Source: a virus. Taken from it: a stretch of DNA of 22,740 bases. The translations under genes and the position numbers were made by a program. Positions 1 through 9,781 of this stretch are shown in pieces. Numbering within the stretch: position 1 is the first letter of the stretch; each line of letters opens with the position of its first letter. The DNA is taken from positions 1 through 22,740 of the IMG/VR virus record IMGVR_UViG_3300042938_001069. The stretch is one strand, 5' to 3'. The notes under the pieces are model-generated. The model had not been told where the DNA came from and made no database searches. It saw nothing but the letters and a program-made list of their open reading frames with translations.

Positions 1-7
1 TGAGGAA

Positions 8-493
8 ATGAAAGCAATCATACAGACTGGTTATATGGGCCGTCCTGCTATTGCTTCTGGTAAACTTATCAACTCAATAGACTACGACATACAAGTTCAA
101 GACGGTGTTTGGACCCTCGTAATAGAATACGCAGACTACGGCAAGTGGGTAAACAATGGTAGAAACCCTGGAAGATTTCCACCAAAAGCAGCGATTGAGA
201 ACTGGGTTAGAATGAAAGGCCTTCCTCAAAAAGCAGTTTGGCCTATTATGGTAAAGATAAAGAAAGGTGGTTTCTACTCAAAGAAAATCGCAATGGTTAG
301 AGGAACAGATAAGATAACTGGTAAAACAGGTCAAAGCACCATATACAGCACACCTGTGAAAGGACTTCACTTTACAAGTCCATTAGATAAGAATTTAGAA
401 CTTTCCTCTTTACATAAAGAACTTGGTGTTGCGTTTCACGATTACATACAAGAAGAGTTTGATAAAATAAAAAAAGAAATAGGAACGAAATGA
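8..493 (+). CDS. Neck / tail-completion protein, HK97 gp10-like (probably 5'-truncated by window edge)
   Basis: The visible 161 residues contain a SGKLINSI-like early strand, then YADYGKWVNNGRNPG followed by PPKAAIENWV and KGLP. This 'position within the tail ring, Gly-Arg, PP, Trp-Val, Lys-Gly' order is typical of HK97-gp10-like head-tail joining or tail-completion proteins. Such proteins sit at the head-tail interface and help close the tail. The reading frame is open upstream to the first base of the window, and family members usually have some more residues before the SGKL segment, so the ATG at 8 may be internal; GAGG just before it is a weak argument for a true start. The stop overlaps the next start (ATGA at 490-493), which indicates translational coupling with the following tail protein. 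Assignment is by motif pattern only. Confidence 0.6.
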   Translation: MKAIIQTGYMGRPAIASGKLINSIDYDIQVQDGVWTLVIEYADYGKWVNNGRNPGRFPPKAAIENWVRMKGLPQKAVWPIMVKIKKGGFYSKKIAMVRGTDKITGKTGQSTIYSTPVKGLHFTSPLDKNLELSSLHKELGVAFHDYIQEEFDKIKKEIGTK

Positions 494-2754
494 TAACACC
501 TGTAAAATACCCATACACCGGACTTTGGGCCAACTATAACGGAGTATACAATGGTCTAAACTTTATAGTTGACAGCGACCAGAAATATGTTCCTGGGTTC
601 CGATATATCTGTGAGATTTTCGCAGGTTATGGACCTACTATACAAAACACATTATCAAAAGTTGGTGAGTTGAGACACAACCCTGACATATCATACAACA
701 ACCAAGGCGTGTTTGATGTAGGTAGAGTATTAGAAGACTTTCTTACATACAATCTTGCTTGGAACGCATTAGGTCTAAATGATAATAAAAATCACTATAA
801 GAAATACTATTGTAATTTTGGTGAGGAGAAAGCAAGAACTTCAAAAATCTCAAAGATAGAAAATGGTGCTGGAAAGTTTATGATAACTCTGGCAACACCA
901 CACGATATGCAATCTACTTATTGGTCTGCTCTAATACAAGGAACTTCATTGGGTCAACTAAATGAACCATATGCAGTCTTACAAGCTCTTTCACCTATTA
1001 CATTTACGGTAGCACTTCCTTATCAATCAGGAGTTAGTTGGGATAATGCTTACATTATACAAGGAGCATACGCGAGTGGTGGCTTACAAACCTATACAGG
1101 TGCAGACGGAATGACATACTACTTATTTAGACATGCTGGTGGTGGTGATGACGCTGCTTATGCTGATGTAGGCGACGGTATCGTAGTTTATTCTACTGAC
1201 CCAGGAAAGACTTTCGTTCAAGGAAGTTGGCAGATACTTGACAAATACTATGATAGCAACTCCGAGAGTTTTGTCTATAAGACGAATATGCCTTATGTAA
1301 ATAATATGAACGGAGTTCCAGTTCACATATTTCCACAATCTACTATACAAAGAAAGAACTTATGGACTACAAAACTTGACAACGCTACCGCATTCAATGC
1401 CGTATTCCAATACGAAGACATACTTGATTACGATGTAAAGCCTTATGCCCCATATCAAAATACTAATCCTGTTCCAACTACACTTGCGAAGTTTCTTACA
1501 TATAGACCAAGAACTAAAATGCAAATGTGTCTTTCGGACTATTACTCTCTTGGATTTTTAGGTCAAGACGGTATGCCAGTAAATGGTATGTCAAGAAAGT
1601 TTGCGACTAATACAATGGGTGCTTGTGTAGAAGTATGGACCAAATCAAAGCCAACTCCTATATCAACAACAGCCACAGGTAATAGCATAACAAACGGAGG
1701 CACTATTATCAATCTTGGTGCAAAATATGCCAACTATACCGCTATAATACTTCCTGGAAGTGCAACAAACGATTTCACAGCAGGAAGTTATATTACCGTT
1801 TCTTTTTGGACCAAAGTAGGTTCTACTTGGTCGCCAGGAACATATACAGGAAGAATAATCAAATCACTAATCGCACCAGCAACTGGCTTCGTAATACTTA
1901 TTGACAAAGTGTGGGGTTCTACACAACAATCTGGCACTTCACACCAATGGACGATAACTGTTACACAAAGAGTTATATTGAGACCATACGACTTTTCTCT
2001 TGACGGAAACTCCGATACAAGATTAGAAAAACAACCAGCGGTTCAGGCACCAAGGTGGGAACTTGGTATGGGTCCAAAGAACTTGGCACTAAACAACTGT
2101 CAAGAGTTTCAAACAGACGATGTAATAAAATACTTTGTTTACTTATTAGGATACGATGCTAACTTACAAACTAATACAACACTAAACTCTTGCCTTCAAA
2201 AATATGTAAAAGCAAGTGAGACTTGGGAGATAGAGATTGTTCCTTGTTGTTCTACATACACACCATATACGGTATTCTGGTTGAATAAACTTGGTGGTTG
2301 GGACTATTACACCTTCAAACAAAGAACTGATAAAGTGAGAAATGTAGAAGCAAGAAATCAGTTTAGAAGAAGTCTATACAACTATGGAACTTTTACAAAC
2401 GGACAGAAAGGTCAAAGCACATATACTACATTATCTAATGACGAGTGGACGCTAAACACAGATTGGCTTACACAAGCAGAGGTTGATTGGCTACAAGAAT
2501 TGTATGAAAGTCCAGAGGTATTCATAATACTGAAAGACCATACTAATGAGTTCATAAAATCAAAAGGAATAAACTCAAAAGACATTATACTTCCTGTAAA
2601 TATAACGAACGAACAAGTAATACTCGGAGACAAAAGAAACAGAGGTGAGAAAGGTGGTTTGTTCCAATACTCAATTACTGCGGCTGCTGCGAATAGAAGA
2701 GAGAACCTTCGTGGTTCTAACTTCGGTGGAAACTACTGGTATAACAGGTCATAA
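490..2754 (+). CDS. Large tail structural protein, tail-tip/baseplate-like, function unassigned
   Basis: A 754-residue protein without signal peptide or clear membrane segment, rich in Tyr, Asn and Thr and predicted beta-rich, as expected for a virion protein. The N-terminal part (YTGLWANYNGVYNG, later GVFDVGRVLEDFL) and the C-terminal part (TDWLTQAEVDWLQELYESPEVFII) resemble large uncharacterised tail proteins of Bacteroidota phages. Residues about 395-490 form a Gly/Thr-rich segment with NDFTAGSYITVSFW and YTGRIIKS that looks like a separate small beta domain; a similar-looking segment is inserted in the second tube paralogue at 18759-19592. The gene overlaps the preceding one by 4 bases and is followed 15 bases later by another tail-tip protein. 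I infer a role in the distal tail from this context; the family name is not recognised. Confidence 0.6.
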   Translation: MITPVKYPYTGLWANYNGVYNGLNFIVDSDQKYVPGFRYICEIFAGYGPTIQNTLSKVGELRHNPDISYNNQGVFDVGRVLEDFLTYNLAWNALGLNDNKNHYKKYYCNFGEEKARTSKISKIENGAGKFMITLATPHDMQSTYWSALIQGTSLGQLNEPYAVLQALSPITFTVALPYQSGVSWDNAYIIQGAYASGGLQTYTGADGMTYYLFRHAGGGDDAAYADVGDGIVVYSTDPGKTFVQGSWQILDKYYDSNSESFVYKTNMPYVNNMNGVPVHIFPQSTIQRKNLWTTKLDNATAFNAVFQYEDILDYDVKPYAPYQNTNPVPTTLAKFLTYRPRTKMQMCLSDYYSLGFLGQDGMPVNGMSRKFATNTMGACVEVWTKSKPTPISTTATGNSITNGGTIINLGAKYANYTAIILPGSATNDFTAGSYITVSFWTKVGSTWSPGTYTGRIIKSLIAPATGFVILIDKVWGSTQQSGTSHQWTITVTQRVILRPYDFSLDGNSDTRLEKQPAVQAPRWELGMGPKNLALNNCQEFQTDDVIKYFVYLLGYDANLQTNTTLNSCLQKYVKASETWEIEIVPCCSTYTPYTVFWLNKLGGWDYYTFKQRTDKVRNVEARNQFRRSLYNYGTFTNGQKGQSTYTTLSNDEWTLNTDWLTQAEVDWLQELYESPEVFIILKDHTNEFIKSKGINSKDIILPVNITNEQVILGDKRNRGEKGGLFQYSITAAAANRRENLRGSNFGGNYWYNRS

Positions 2755-2769
2755 AAAGAAAAGTAAACA

Positions 2770-5700
2770 ATGGCAAATAGCATAGAGATAAAGATAAAAC
2801 AAATAGGTCAGTTCCAAAACTACTATGTAGACGGTATTCTTGACCTTGCTGACGACAGTGTTCTAAACACGGTAATACAACTTGTGGATGTTAGAGAACC
2901 AGAAAAGAGAGCAACAGACTTCGTTCAGTCGTTCAAACTTCCTGCGACTAAAAGAAACAACCAAGCATTTCAGCACATAAAACTGAAAGGCTTCCAAAGT
3001 TATGCTTACAATCCTACGCAGAAACTTGATTGTCAAATCATAGTAAATGGCAACCAGTATTTCAACGGGTATATGCAGGTAAACGAAATCACACAAGTAG
3101 ACGGACACCCAACTTCGTATGAGGTTACGGTGTATGCTAAACTTGGTGCGTTCTTCAATGACTTAGCCGACAATACAATGCGTGATTTGATTGATGTCAG
3201 CGACTTCAACCACTTATCAAACATATACACAATAGCTCAATCGTGGGGACCTATTGGCACAGACCCAATGCTTGGTGCTTACAAATACCCAGACTTGCCA
3301 CCAGAACCTTTCAAAAGTATATTCTTCAAGCCAGGAATATATTACAAAGGAACTGTAAAACCATTTTCACTTGGATTTGGATATGTTTATCCACCTATAT
3401 TCGTAGGACAAACTGATAAGGCCCTTTGGTCTACACAAGATTTCAAACCTGCTTTCTATATAAAGACTTTGTTTGATAGATTGTTAGAGAGCCAAGGTGT
3501 GAGATATACTTCCGACTTTCTAAACAGTGAGTATTTTAGAAGACTTATTATTCCTTCACAATCCGAAATTGAGGGAAACACAGGAAACGCACAACTTACA
3601 GAAACGCAGATAAAGAACGCTTCTGTGTGGGCTAAATACAATCCTACTGGTGGTGTTGGTATAAATAGTAATGTTGGTGCACCAGACGGTGTTGGACCTT
3701 TCTTTCCAGTCGTGTCGGTTGGAACAGAGACAGGTAAAAACTATGGACCATACAAACTTATTTTTCCTAATGATACTGTTGCTCCTGGCGAAGACCCTGG
3801 CTTACAATACGACAACTCAACAGGAGTTCTTACAATAAAGAAAAACGGAAGATATAACTTGACGGTTCAGGTTAGGACTGCTATTGTTATGAGGCTAAAA
3901 TACTTTGGTAAAAGTGGCTCTGCCGGAAATCTACACGTGCAGGGTGGAAAAACTATACCTGTAACATTACACATAAGAAATGGTGCCGGCGATGTCGTTG
4001 CTTCAAATACAGATAGTTTTGAATTTACAGACGGTGGTGGAAACTTTGAGGCTTCTACTAAACCACTTGCTTGTTCTCTAAAAAATCAAGTGTTATCAGT
4101 AGGACAAACTTTCTATTTCACTATTAGTTTCCAAACTACTGGCTCTAACTACAAATACAAAACTTATGACACAACAGTTGCTTTCTGGTATATCGCAAAT
4201 GCAGGAGACTACAACGGAACTATTGACCTTTATATCAAAGGAACAGAAATAAATGGGACAAACAACCCAAGCGAAGGCTCAAAGTTTCAATTGAATTTGG
4301 CTGACACCTCTGTCGCAGACGGTGATATGATTTTGATGAACGACTATTTACCTAACTTGAAAGCGATTGACTTCATAAAGGACCTAAACAAAATGTATAA
4401 CCTTTATTGGAAATGGGACCCGAAAGGTTTCTTTATTATAGAACCAAGAGATAAGTTCTATACAAGTCAAGGAAAGTATGTCATAAAAGACTGGACCTAT
4501 AAAGTAGATAATAACGAGGAGCAAAGCATACAACCTCTTTATGACCTTTCTACAAAAGTTTTTTCTTATTCTTATGACACGGATGACACATATGAAAATC
4601 AAGACCACGAAAGTGAGACCAAAGAAGTATACGGAACTAAAAGAGTTGCGGTAGAAAGTGATTTCGTAGACGGTGATAACAAAACAGAACTCAGCTTCGC
4701 GGCAAGTCCTATGATTGACTTTCTTGGAACAGGATTGATAATGCCAAGTTTTACAGATTACAAAGACGACAAAAGACTTTATCAAAAGCCTGGTCCAAGA
4801 ATACTATTCTATGGTGGTTTCCAAAAGCAATATGCTTGGGAAATGAAAAACATAAAAGATAAGAAGATTGCTCTTACACACTTTCCTTATTGCGGACACC
4901 TTGATAGTCCTACTGCACCAAGGTGGGATTTGAATTGGGGTATAAGCAAGAAATACTATTATGGTTGGTCTAATCTAACACAGAACACTTTATTCAACCA
5001 GTTCTGGGGTGATTACATTGACGAGATAACAGACAGAAGCGGACACTTGTTGACAATCAACCTAATCTTATCGGAACTTGATATGATAAATCTTGACATT
5101 AGAGACATTATACAAATAGACCAAGTTCATTATAGAATAAACAAGATAACTCACAACCCACTAAACAACAAAGCAGAGGCGGAACTTATCAAGTTGAAAG
5201 GTATAAAAGCAACACCTGCTCCTATTGGATTGATAACAGGAATAGCACCAAATTATATTCCTGACCCAGCAGACCCAGGATTAGTTCCAACACCAAAACC
5301 ACCTGTGCCTACACCACCTAAACCTAATCCTTGGCCTAAACCAGTTCCACCAGTTCCTGGTGGTTGGCCTCAACCTTGGCCTGGACCAAGACCGAGACCT
5401 GATGTAGAATGGGGAACTGGAACAATATGGACCCCAGTAGATAAACCGTGGGTTGACGGAAAAAACCCGTGGGTTGAGGGAACTGTTTGGTCTTGGAATA
5501 CACAAGACGCTACCGGAACTACCGTGACTACAACAACAAGTCCAAAGCCAACACCTTGGAGAGAAGGTTGGAATGATGCTCTTCCTGTTACAATTTGGAA
5601 TAATACCACTACAAAAGACTGGGTTTCCAACAACAACTATTCTACTATGAACTCTCAAAAGGTCACAGGAGTAAATAATAGAGTTGCTGCTTCATCCGCA

Positions 5701-6072
5701 TTTGTGAGTATTCAGGGTAATAACAATACCGTTGCTGAAAACGCGAAAAACATACAGGTTGTAGGAAACAATAACATTATAGCACCAGGAGTTTCCAATG
5801 CTATGGTTGTTGGTGATAATCAGTTTGTAACTAAAAGTAATACTACATTCCTAAACGGTGTAGAACAACCTAATAGAACACCAGGTGCGAGGATTTTGAA
5901 ATCTCCTTCAAACTCGGCAGGACATAATGCAAGAAGACTTTCAGGTGGTGCAAATTCTACCGATGCGAACATAGTCGTAAATGGAGGACAAGATACGAAC
6001 TCAAAAGAAATAACATACATACCTTTTGACCCGACTATTATCCAAACTCCTTTTGGACCGAAAACGGCATAG
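2770..6072 (+). CDS. Tail-tip / hub-like protein with Pro-Trp-rich hinge and C-terminal beta-solenoid-like region
   Basis: 1100 residues. Residues about 15-130 (VREPEKRATDFVQSFKLPAT, KRNNQAFQHIKL, NGNQYFNGYMQV) match the N-terminal pattern of tail-associated hub proteins in Bacteroidota phages: a 'sksF-LPaTk-NN-F-hi' segment followed by a short barrel. Residues about 540-815 contain a second domain with conserved-looking NKMYNLYWKWDPKGFFIIEPRD. Residues about 835-877 are a Pro-rich linker with many PxP and WP units, then Trp-rich repeats (PWVDGK / PWVEGT). Residues about 957-1037 carry GNNN-x-V units (QGNNNTV, VGNNNII, VGDNQFV) that suggest a trimeric beta-roll or solenoid. This fits a hub whose C-terminus projects as an adhesin stalk. 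The gene directly precedes the fibre gene; a candidate promoter for that gene lies in its last codons. Confidence 0.6.
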   Translation: MANSIEIKIKQIGQFQNYYVDGILDLADDSVLNTVIQLVDVREPEKRATDFVQSFKLPATKRNNQAFQHIKLKGFQSYAYNPTQKLDCQIIVNGNQYFNGYMQVNEITQVDGHPTSYEVTVYAKLGAFFNDLADNTMRDLIDVSDFNHLSNIYTIAQSWGPIGTDPMLGAYKYPDLPPEPFKSIFFKPGIYYKGTVKPFSLGFGYVYPPIFVGQTDKALWSTQDFKPAFYIKTLFDRLLESQGVRYTSDFLNSEYFRRLIIPSQSEIEGNTGNAQLTETQIKNASVWAKYNPTGGVGINSNVGAPDGVGPFFPVVSVGTETGKNYGPYKLIFPNDTVAPGEDPGLQYDNSTGVLTIKKNGRYNLTVQVRTAIVMRLKYFGKSGSAGNLHVQGGKTIPVTLHIRNGAGDVVASNTDSFEFTDGGGNFEASTKPLACSLKNQVLSVGQTFYFTISFQTTGSNYKYKTYDTTVAFWYIANAGDYNGTIDLYIKGTEINGTNNPSEGSKFQLNLADTSVADGDMILMNDYLPNLKAIDFIKDLNKMYNLYWKWDPKGFFIIEPRDKFYTSQGKYVIKDWTYKVDNNEEQSIQPLYDLSTKVFSYSYDTDDTYENQDHESETKEVYGTKRVAVESDFVDGDNKTELSFAASPMIDFLGTGLIMPSFTDYKDDKRLYQKPGPRILFYGGFQKQYAWEMKNIKDKKIALTHFPYCGHLDSPTAPRWDLNWGISKKYYYGWSNLTQNTLFNQFWGDYIDEITDRSGHLLTINLILSELDMINLDIRDIIQIDQVHYRINKITHNPLNNKAEAELIKLKGIKATPAPIGLITGIAPNYIPDPADPGLVPTPKPPVPTPPKPNPWPKPVPPVPGGWPQPWPGPRPRPDVEWGTGTIWTPVDKPWVDGKNPWVEGTVWSWNTQDATGTTVTTTTSPKPTPWREGWNDALPVTIWNNTTTKDWVSNNNYSTMNSQKVTGVNNRVAASSAFVSIQGNNNTVAENAKNIQVVGNNNIIAPGVSNAMVVGDNQFVTKSNTTFLNGVEQPNRTPGARILKSPSNSAGHNARRLSGGANSTDANIVVNGGQDTNSKEITYIPFDPTIIQTPFGPKTA

Positions 6073-6088
6073 CCGAGAAATATATTTA
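6064..6088 (+). promoter_or_regulatory. Candidate phage promoter P1 (fibre gene)
   Basis: ACG at 6064 and TATATTTA at 6081, start-to-start distance 17 bases. The same two boxes at the same distance are found before the tape-measure, protease and capsid genes. The ACG box falls in the last codons of the upstream gene and the AT box in the 38-base gap, 22 bases before the ATG at 6111. There is no canonical TTTG box at the usual distance, so this is not the standard host-type promoter. Inference from spacing conservation only. Confidence 0.5.
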
Positions 6089-6110
6089 TATAAGAAACCA
6101 AATAGAACAT

Positions 6111-9074
6111 ATGAGCTGTCAAGATACCGAAGATGTTAGAATAATAGTCAAATACTCTTCATTTCCAGGCGAAACGCCTACAATACCTAATAGCGCCAAC
6201 CACGAAGATGGAACTTGGCTTCCTACCGACTTATATGTCGGCGAAATGTTTATCAATGCATTTGACAATAAAGCCTGGGTTAGAGGTATAGGTGGTATAT
6301 TTCCACTTGGTGCCACAGGTGGAACCGTGTCTTTTATAGGTGATTTTGTTCCTGCCTCAACAGGTGGAACATTTTCAGGACCTGTAACGACTACGACATT
6401 GACTACTGGAACCGTTTCAGCAGTGTCTATAACTGCGTCAAACATATTCGGAGATGTAATCACAGCCAGTTATTTTATAGGCGACGGTTCAGGACTTACA
6501 AATATACAATCAACTTGGAACGGTGGCACGGTGTCAAACCCTGTTGCGTTTTTAGGAGATACAGACCACTATGGTTTTACAAACTTCTATGGCGAACTAC
6601 AAGGTGATAACGGAGTAATAGATGTAAATTCCAATATAGACGCAAGTGGGTTTGGAATTTCTGCTTCATACTTTTATGGAGACGGTTCTTTCTTGACTAA
6701 TCTTCCAGTTGGAACATATTCCGACATTTATACAATCTCTGCTACTCTGTCTGGCAACCAAATACTTTTCAATAGAAATGACTTTGCTCCGGCTTACTCT
6801 GTTGACCTAACTCCAATCTTGGCGACTGATAGTATAGTTTCTGTTCTTTGGGACAGCCCAGCGTCTTCTTTGGTGATAACATACGGTTCAGGATACGAAG
6901 TGTCAACCATTATTGATACCTTCACAAACTTTTCAGCACAGAACCTAACTGTAAACAACGCTTATGGTGGTGTATTCTATGGTGAATTTGTAGGAACTTT
7001 TTCAGGACCTATATCAGGAGACATATACACAACATCAGCAACACTTGTTGGAACAGAGGCAATCTTTGATAGAACAGACGGAATAACATATTCATTGGAC
7101 TTATCAACTCTTTCTGGTGGTGGTTCAGGTTCGGTTGGCCCAACAGGTGCTACCGGACCACAAGGATATAGAGCAGTAATGAACTTATCATATGAAAGTT
7201 CTTCACTAACAATCGGAATAGGAACAATCACACTACCTATTGGTGTTCCAATAAACAATTTAGGTTGGCAACAAGGCACAAGAGTTAGAGTATGGCATAG
7301 TGATACCGAATATATGGAAGGACAAATAACTACTGTTATTACTAACCCACAAACAGCTGGTATAAATGTAAATATAGACTATGTTGTTGGTTCAGGTTCT
7401 TTCGGAGAATGGTATGTTGGTATCGCTGGTGATGTTGGTGCAAGTGCCACAGCAGGAGCAACACCTTCATTGGCAGAAGTTTTAGCAATAGGTAATACAA
7501 CAGAAAACAATGACATTGTTTTATCAAATAGTCCTATAACCGGAACTTCGGATAGTATAAGAGCATTTGGAAATGCATTTGCAGACGCAAAGTTTTCTTT
7601 TGAGGACTATGGTAGTGGTGGATATGCACCAACAATGAGAACAGATGTGTTGTATAGACAAAACTATGTGAGCGTTGGGGACCAACAGACATATATACAC
7701 AATAGTTATGCTGACGCTGGCACAGACGCATACTCACAGATAAAAGTAGAACCATTGAGTTTAGAGTTGAGAGCAGACGACTTAGCTGTGGCACAAGGAG
7801 CAACTATAAATCTTTCACCATACCAAATAGATACTGCTGTTACAACAGGAATAAACTATACACAAATTACACAAGGACAAACAAATATACAAAGCATAGT
7901 TGATAGTGGTTATTCAGCTACTGGTTCTTCTAGATTTGATATGTTTTACAACGAAACGGTAGCAAAGACAGATTGTATAATAGACGGAGGAATAGGCACA
8001 TTGTCGTCAGGTCAAAGAACATATCAAGACGGTGCCGGCACAATAGGTTCCGAAATCACAACGAGTAATATAACACAAGGATTTTACGCTAACATATACA
8101 ACTGGTTTGACCCGTCAACAGCAGCGGTAGAAAACATATTCTCAATAACAGCGGCAAACCCATACGGGTCATCATACATAACAAACATAACACAAAGAAA
8201 AGACGAGATAAAAGTTCAAGGAAATGTAGGAACATTCCGAGGTATAGAATATGTTGATGACTATTCTGCTGAATTTACAGCAAACTCATTGGTAACAAAA
8301 GACTGGGTAATAAACAACCAAGCAACTTCATTGACTGACACAGTTTGTAATAGAACAGACGAAATCTTTGTAGACGCTTCTGGTGGTGAATACGAATGTA
8401 ATCCATATATCTACCCTACAATTTCTTACACAACTATTCGTTCAGCTATGAGTGGTGCTACGGCAGCAATATATGTTGACCCTGATACAATAAGACTAAA
8501 CGTAGTAGAGATACCAGGTTCATACGAGAGTGAGGTAACCATAACAGACGAAGTTCTAACAATGTATGGTGGTAGAAGCGATGTGAATAACCAAACAAGT
8601 TGGGGTATAGAACTTGGAACAGAAGTGAGAAGATATAGATACGAACACCCTTCTGCTCCTTGGGGCGATGTAGATAAGTTTGAGGAAAAAAGATTGGTTC
8701 TACACCAGAAGTTCACTAACGAAAGTGGAGTTCCAGGACAACTTGACCTTTACTACGAAAACTTCGTTCAGGACGCAATAAATGATTTTGAGATTGACTT
8801 TTATATAATGAATAACGAAGTTCAGGTGTCAAACAAAAGGTATATGACTAAATCTTACAAAAGAAGAGTATACTACAACACTTCAAATCAACCAACAATA
8901 CTAATACCAGACGAAACAAAACAAGGAGATACACTAAACCCGCTATACGATAGTTGGAGTATAACAACGGTTGATACGGTATACGGAACGAAGTATCGTC
9001 TTGATTATACACTTGACAGTTCATACGACTACTCTGTTACAATAGTAGTAAAACAGACTGCAAAAAAATACTAA
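6111..9074 (+). CDS. Tail fibre protein with GDGS-LTN modules and short collagen-like segment
   Basis: 987 residues. The N-terminus has a DLYVGEMFINAFDNKAWVR segment common at the start of phage fibre proteins of this type. Two copies of an ASYF-x-GDGS-x-LTN module occur at residues about 118-132 and 185-199; a third copy is in the next gene. A short Gly-X-Y run (GPTGATGPQG, residues about 343-352) is collagen-like. Around residue 450 the ATPSLAEVLAIGNTT segment is a motif often seen in fibre shafts and recurs in the next gene. The C-terminal 250 residues are a distinct beta-rich region with several charged strands that may form the tip. It presumably binds the cell surface. The start at 6111 lies 22 bases downstream of candidate promoter P1. 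Confidence 0.75.
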   Translation: MSCQDTEDVRIIVKYSSFPGETPTIPNSANHEDGTWLPTDLYVGEMFINAFDNKAWVRGIGGIFPLGATGGTVSFIGDFVPASTGGTFSGPVTTTTLTTGTVSAVSITASNIFGDVITASYFIGDGSGLTNIQSTWNGGTVSNPVAFLGDTDHYGFTNFYGELQGDNGVIDVNSNIDASGFGISASYFYGDGSFLTNLPVGTYSDIYTISATLSGNQILFNRNDFAPAYSVDLTPILATDSIVSVLWDSPASSLVITYGSGYEVSTIIDTFTNFSAQNLTVNNAYGGVFYGEFVGTFSGPISGDIYTTSATLVGTEAIFDRTDGITYSLDLSTLSGGGSGSVGPTGATGPQGYRAVMNLSYESSSLTIGIGTITLPIGVPINNLGWQQGTRVRVWHSDTEYMEGQITTVITNPQTAGINVNIDYVVGSGSFGEWYVGIAGDVGASATAGATPSLAEVLAIGNTTENNDIVLSNSPITGTSDSIRAFGNAFADAKFSFEDYGSGGYAPTMRTDVLYRQNYVSVGDQQTYIHNSYADAGTDAYSQIKVEPLSLELRADDLAVAQGATINLSPYQIDTAVTTGINYTQITQGQTNIQSIVDSGYSATGSSRFDMFYNETVAKTDCIIDGGIGTLSSGQRTYQDGAGTIGSEITTSNITQGFYANIYNWFDPSTAAVENIFSITAANPYGSSYITNITQRKDEIKVQGNVGTFRGIEYVDDYSAEFTANSLVTKDWVINNQATSLTDTVCNRTDEIFVDASGGEYECNPYIYPTISYTTIRSAMSGATAAIYVDPDTIRLNVVEIPGSYESEVTITDEVLTMYGGRSDVNNQTSWGIELGTEVRRYRYEHPSAPWGDVDKFEEKRLVLHQKFTNESGVPGQLDLYYENFVQDAINDFEIDFYIMNNEVQVSNKRYMTKSYKRRVYYNTSNQPTILIPDETKQGDTLNPLYDSWSITTVDTVYGTKYRLDYTLDSSYDYSVTIVVKQTAKKY

Positions 9075-9080
9075 TATAAT

Positions 9081-9764
9081 ATGAGTTTTGATAGAAAAGG
9101 AGAAGATTTTTTCATAAGTGGTTCGGTGAGTGCGGTCTCATTTTATGGTGACGGTTCTAACCTTACTGGTATATCTGCTGGTGGTGGTGGAGGACTTACA
9201 GGTTCAGGAACTGCAAACTACATAGCAAAGTTCACATCGGCAGGAGTTCTTGCTGATAGTAATATAAGAGACAATGGCTACCCTAATGGAGTGAGTATAA
9301 ACTACGCACCACAAACAGGAGTTCAATTAGCAGTAGGAAACGCAGTAAATGAAACAACAATATACTCGCTAAACAACTACGCGACATCGTCAACTACAAG
9401 AGCAGGATACTTTGAGAACTACGCAAATGGTGGAACTGGTTCCAAACTTGGTATTGAGATTTTGGTTCCTCCGGGAGCGATAAACTATGGTTTGAAAATT
9501 CAAGACGGAAGACAATCACCAGGATATGTTCTTACTTCGGACGCTTCTGGAAATGGTTATTGGGCTGCACCAACAGGTGGTGGAGGTGGAGCAACTCCTT
9601 CTTTATCACAAGTTCTTACAACTGGAAACACAGCATCTACTGATATAGATATGAACCAATACCAAATTCAAAATGTTTCTGTTATTGACGCAGACGGAGA
9701 TGTTGGTATTGATACTATAAATATGATAAACGCGTCTTTATTGACACTAATGTATAATACATAA
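9081..9764 (+). CDS. Second, shorter tail fibre protein
   Basis: 227 residues, starting 6 bases after the preceding fibre gene. It opens with a SAVSFYGDGSNLTGIS module like those in the larger fibre, then a Gly-rich hinge, then LTGSGTANYIAKFTSAGVLADS, a sequence style typical of phage fibre shafts. Near the C-terminus ATPSLSQVLTTGNT repeats the ATPSL-x-x-VL-x-x-GNT motif of the larger fibre. It may be a partial duplicate of fibre modules or a partner that trimerises with it. There is no identifiable receptor-binding tip; the C-terminus is short and hydrophobic (INMINASLLTLMYN). Confidence 0.65.
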   Translation: MSFDRKGEDFFISGSVSAVSFYGDGSNLTGISAGGGGGLTGSGTANYIAKFTSAGVLADSNIRDNGYPNGVSINYAPQTGVQLAVGNAVNETTIYSLNNYATSSTTRAGYFENYANGGTGSKLGIEILVPPGAINYGLKIQDGRQSPGYVLTSDASGNGYWAAPTGGGGGATPSLSQVLTTGNTASTDIDMNQYQIQNVSVIDADGDVGIDTINMINASLLTLMYNT

Positions 9765-9781
9765 AAAAAGAAAAATATAAA

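Noticed and set aside
4384-4785. 133-residue minus-strand open frame
   Set aside because: Lies wholly opposite the tail-tip gene, with low-complexity hydrophobic composition and no promoter.
5281-5658. Minus-strand open frames opposite the Pro-rich region
   Set aside because: Shadows of the repetitive Pro/Trp codons on the + strand; Ser/Arg/Trp-rich composition with no start context.
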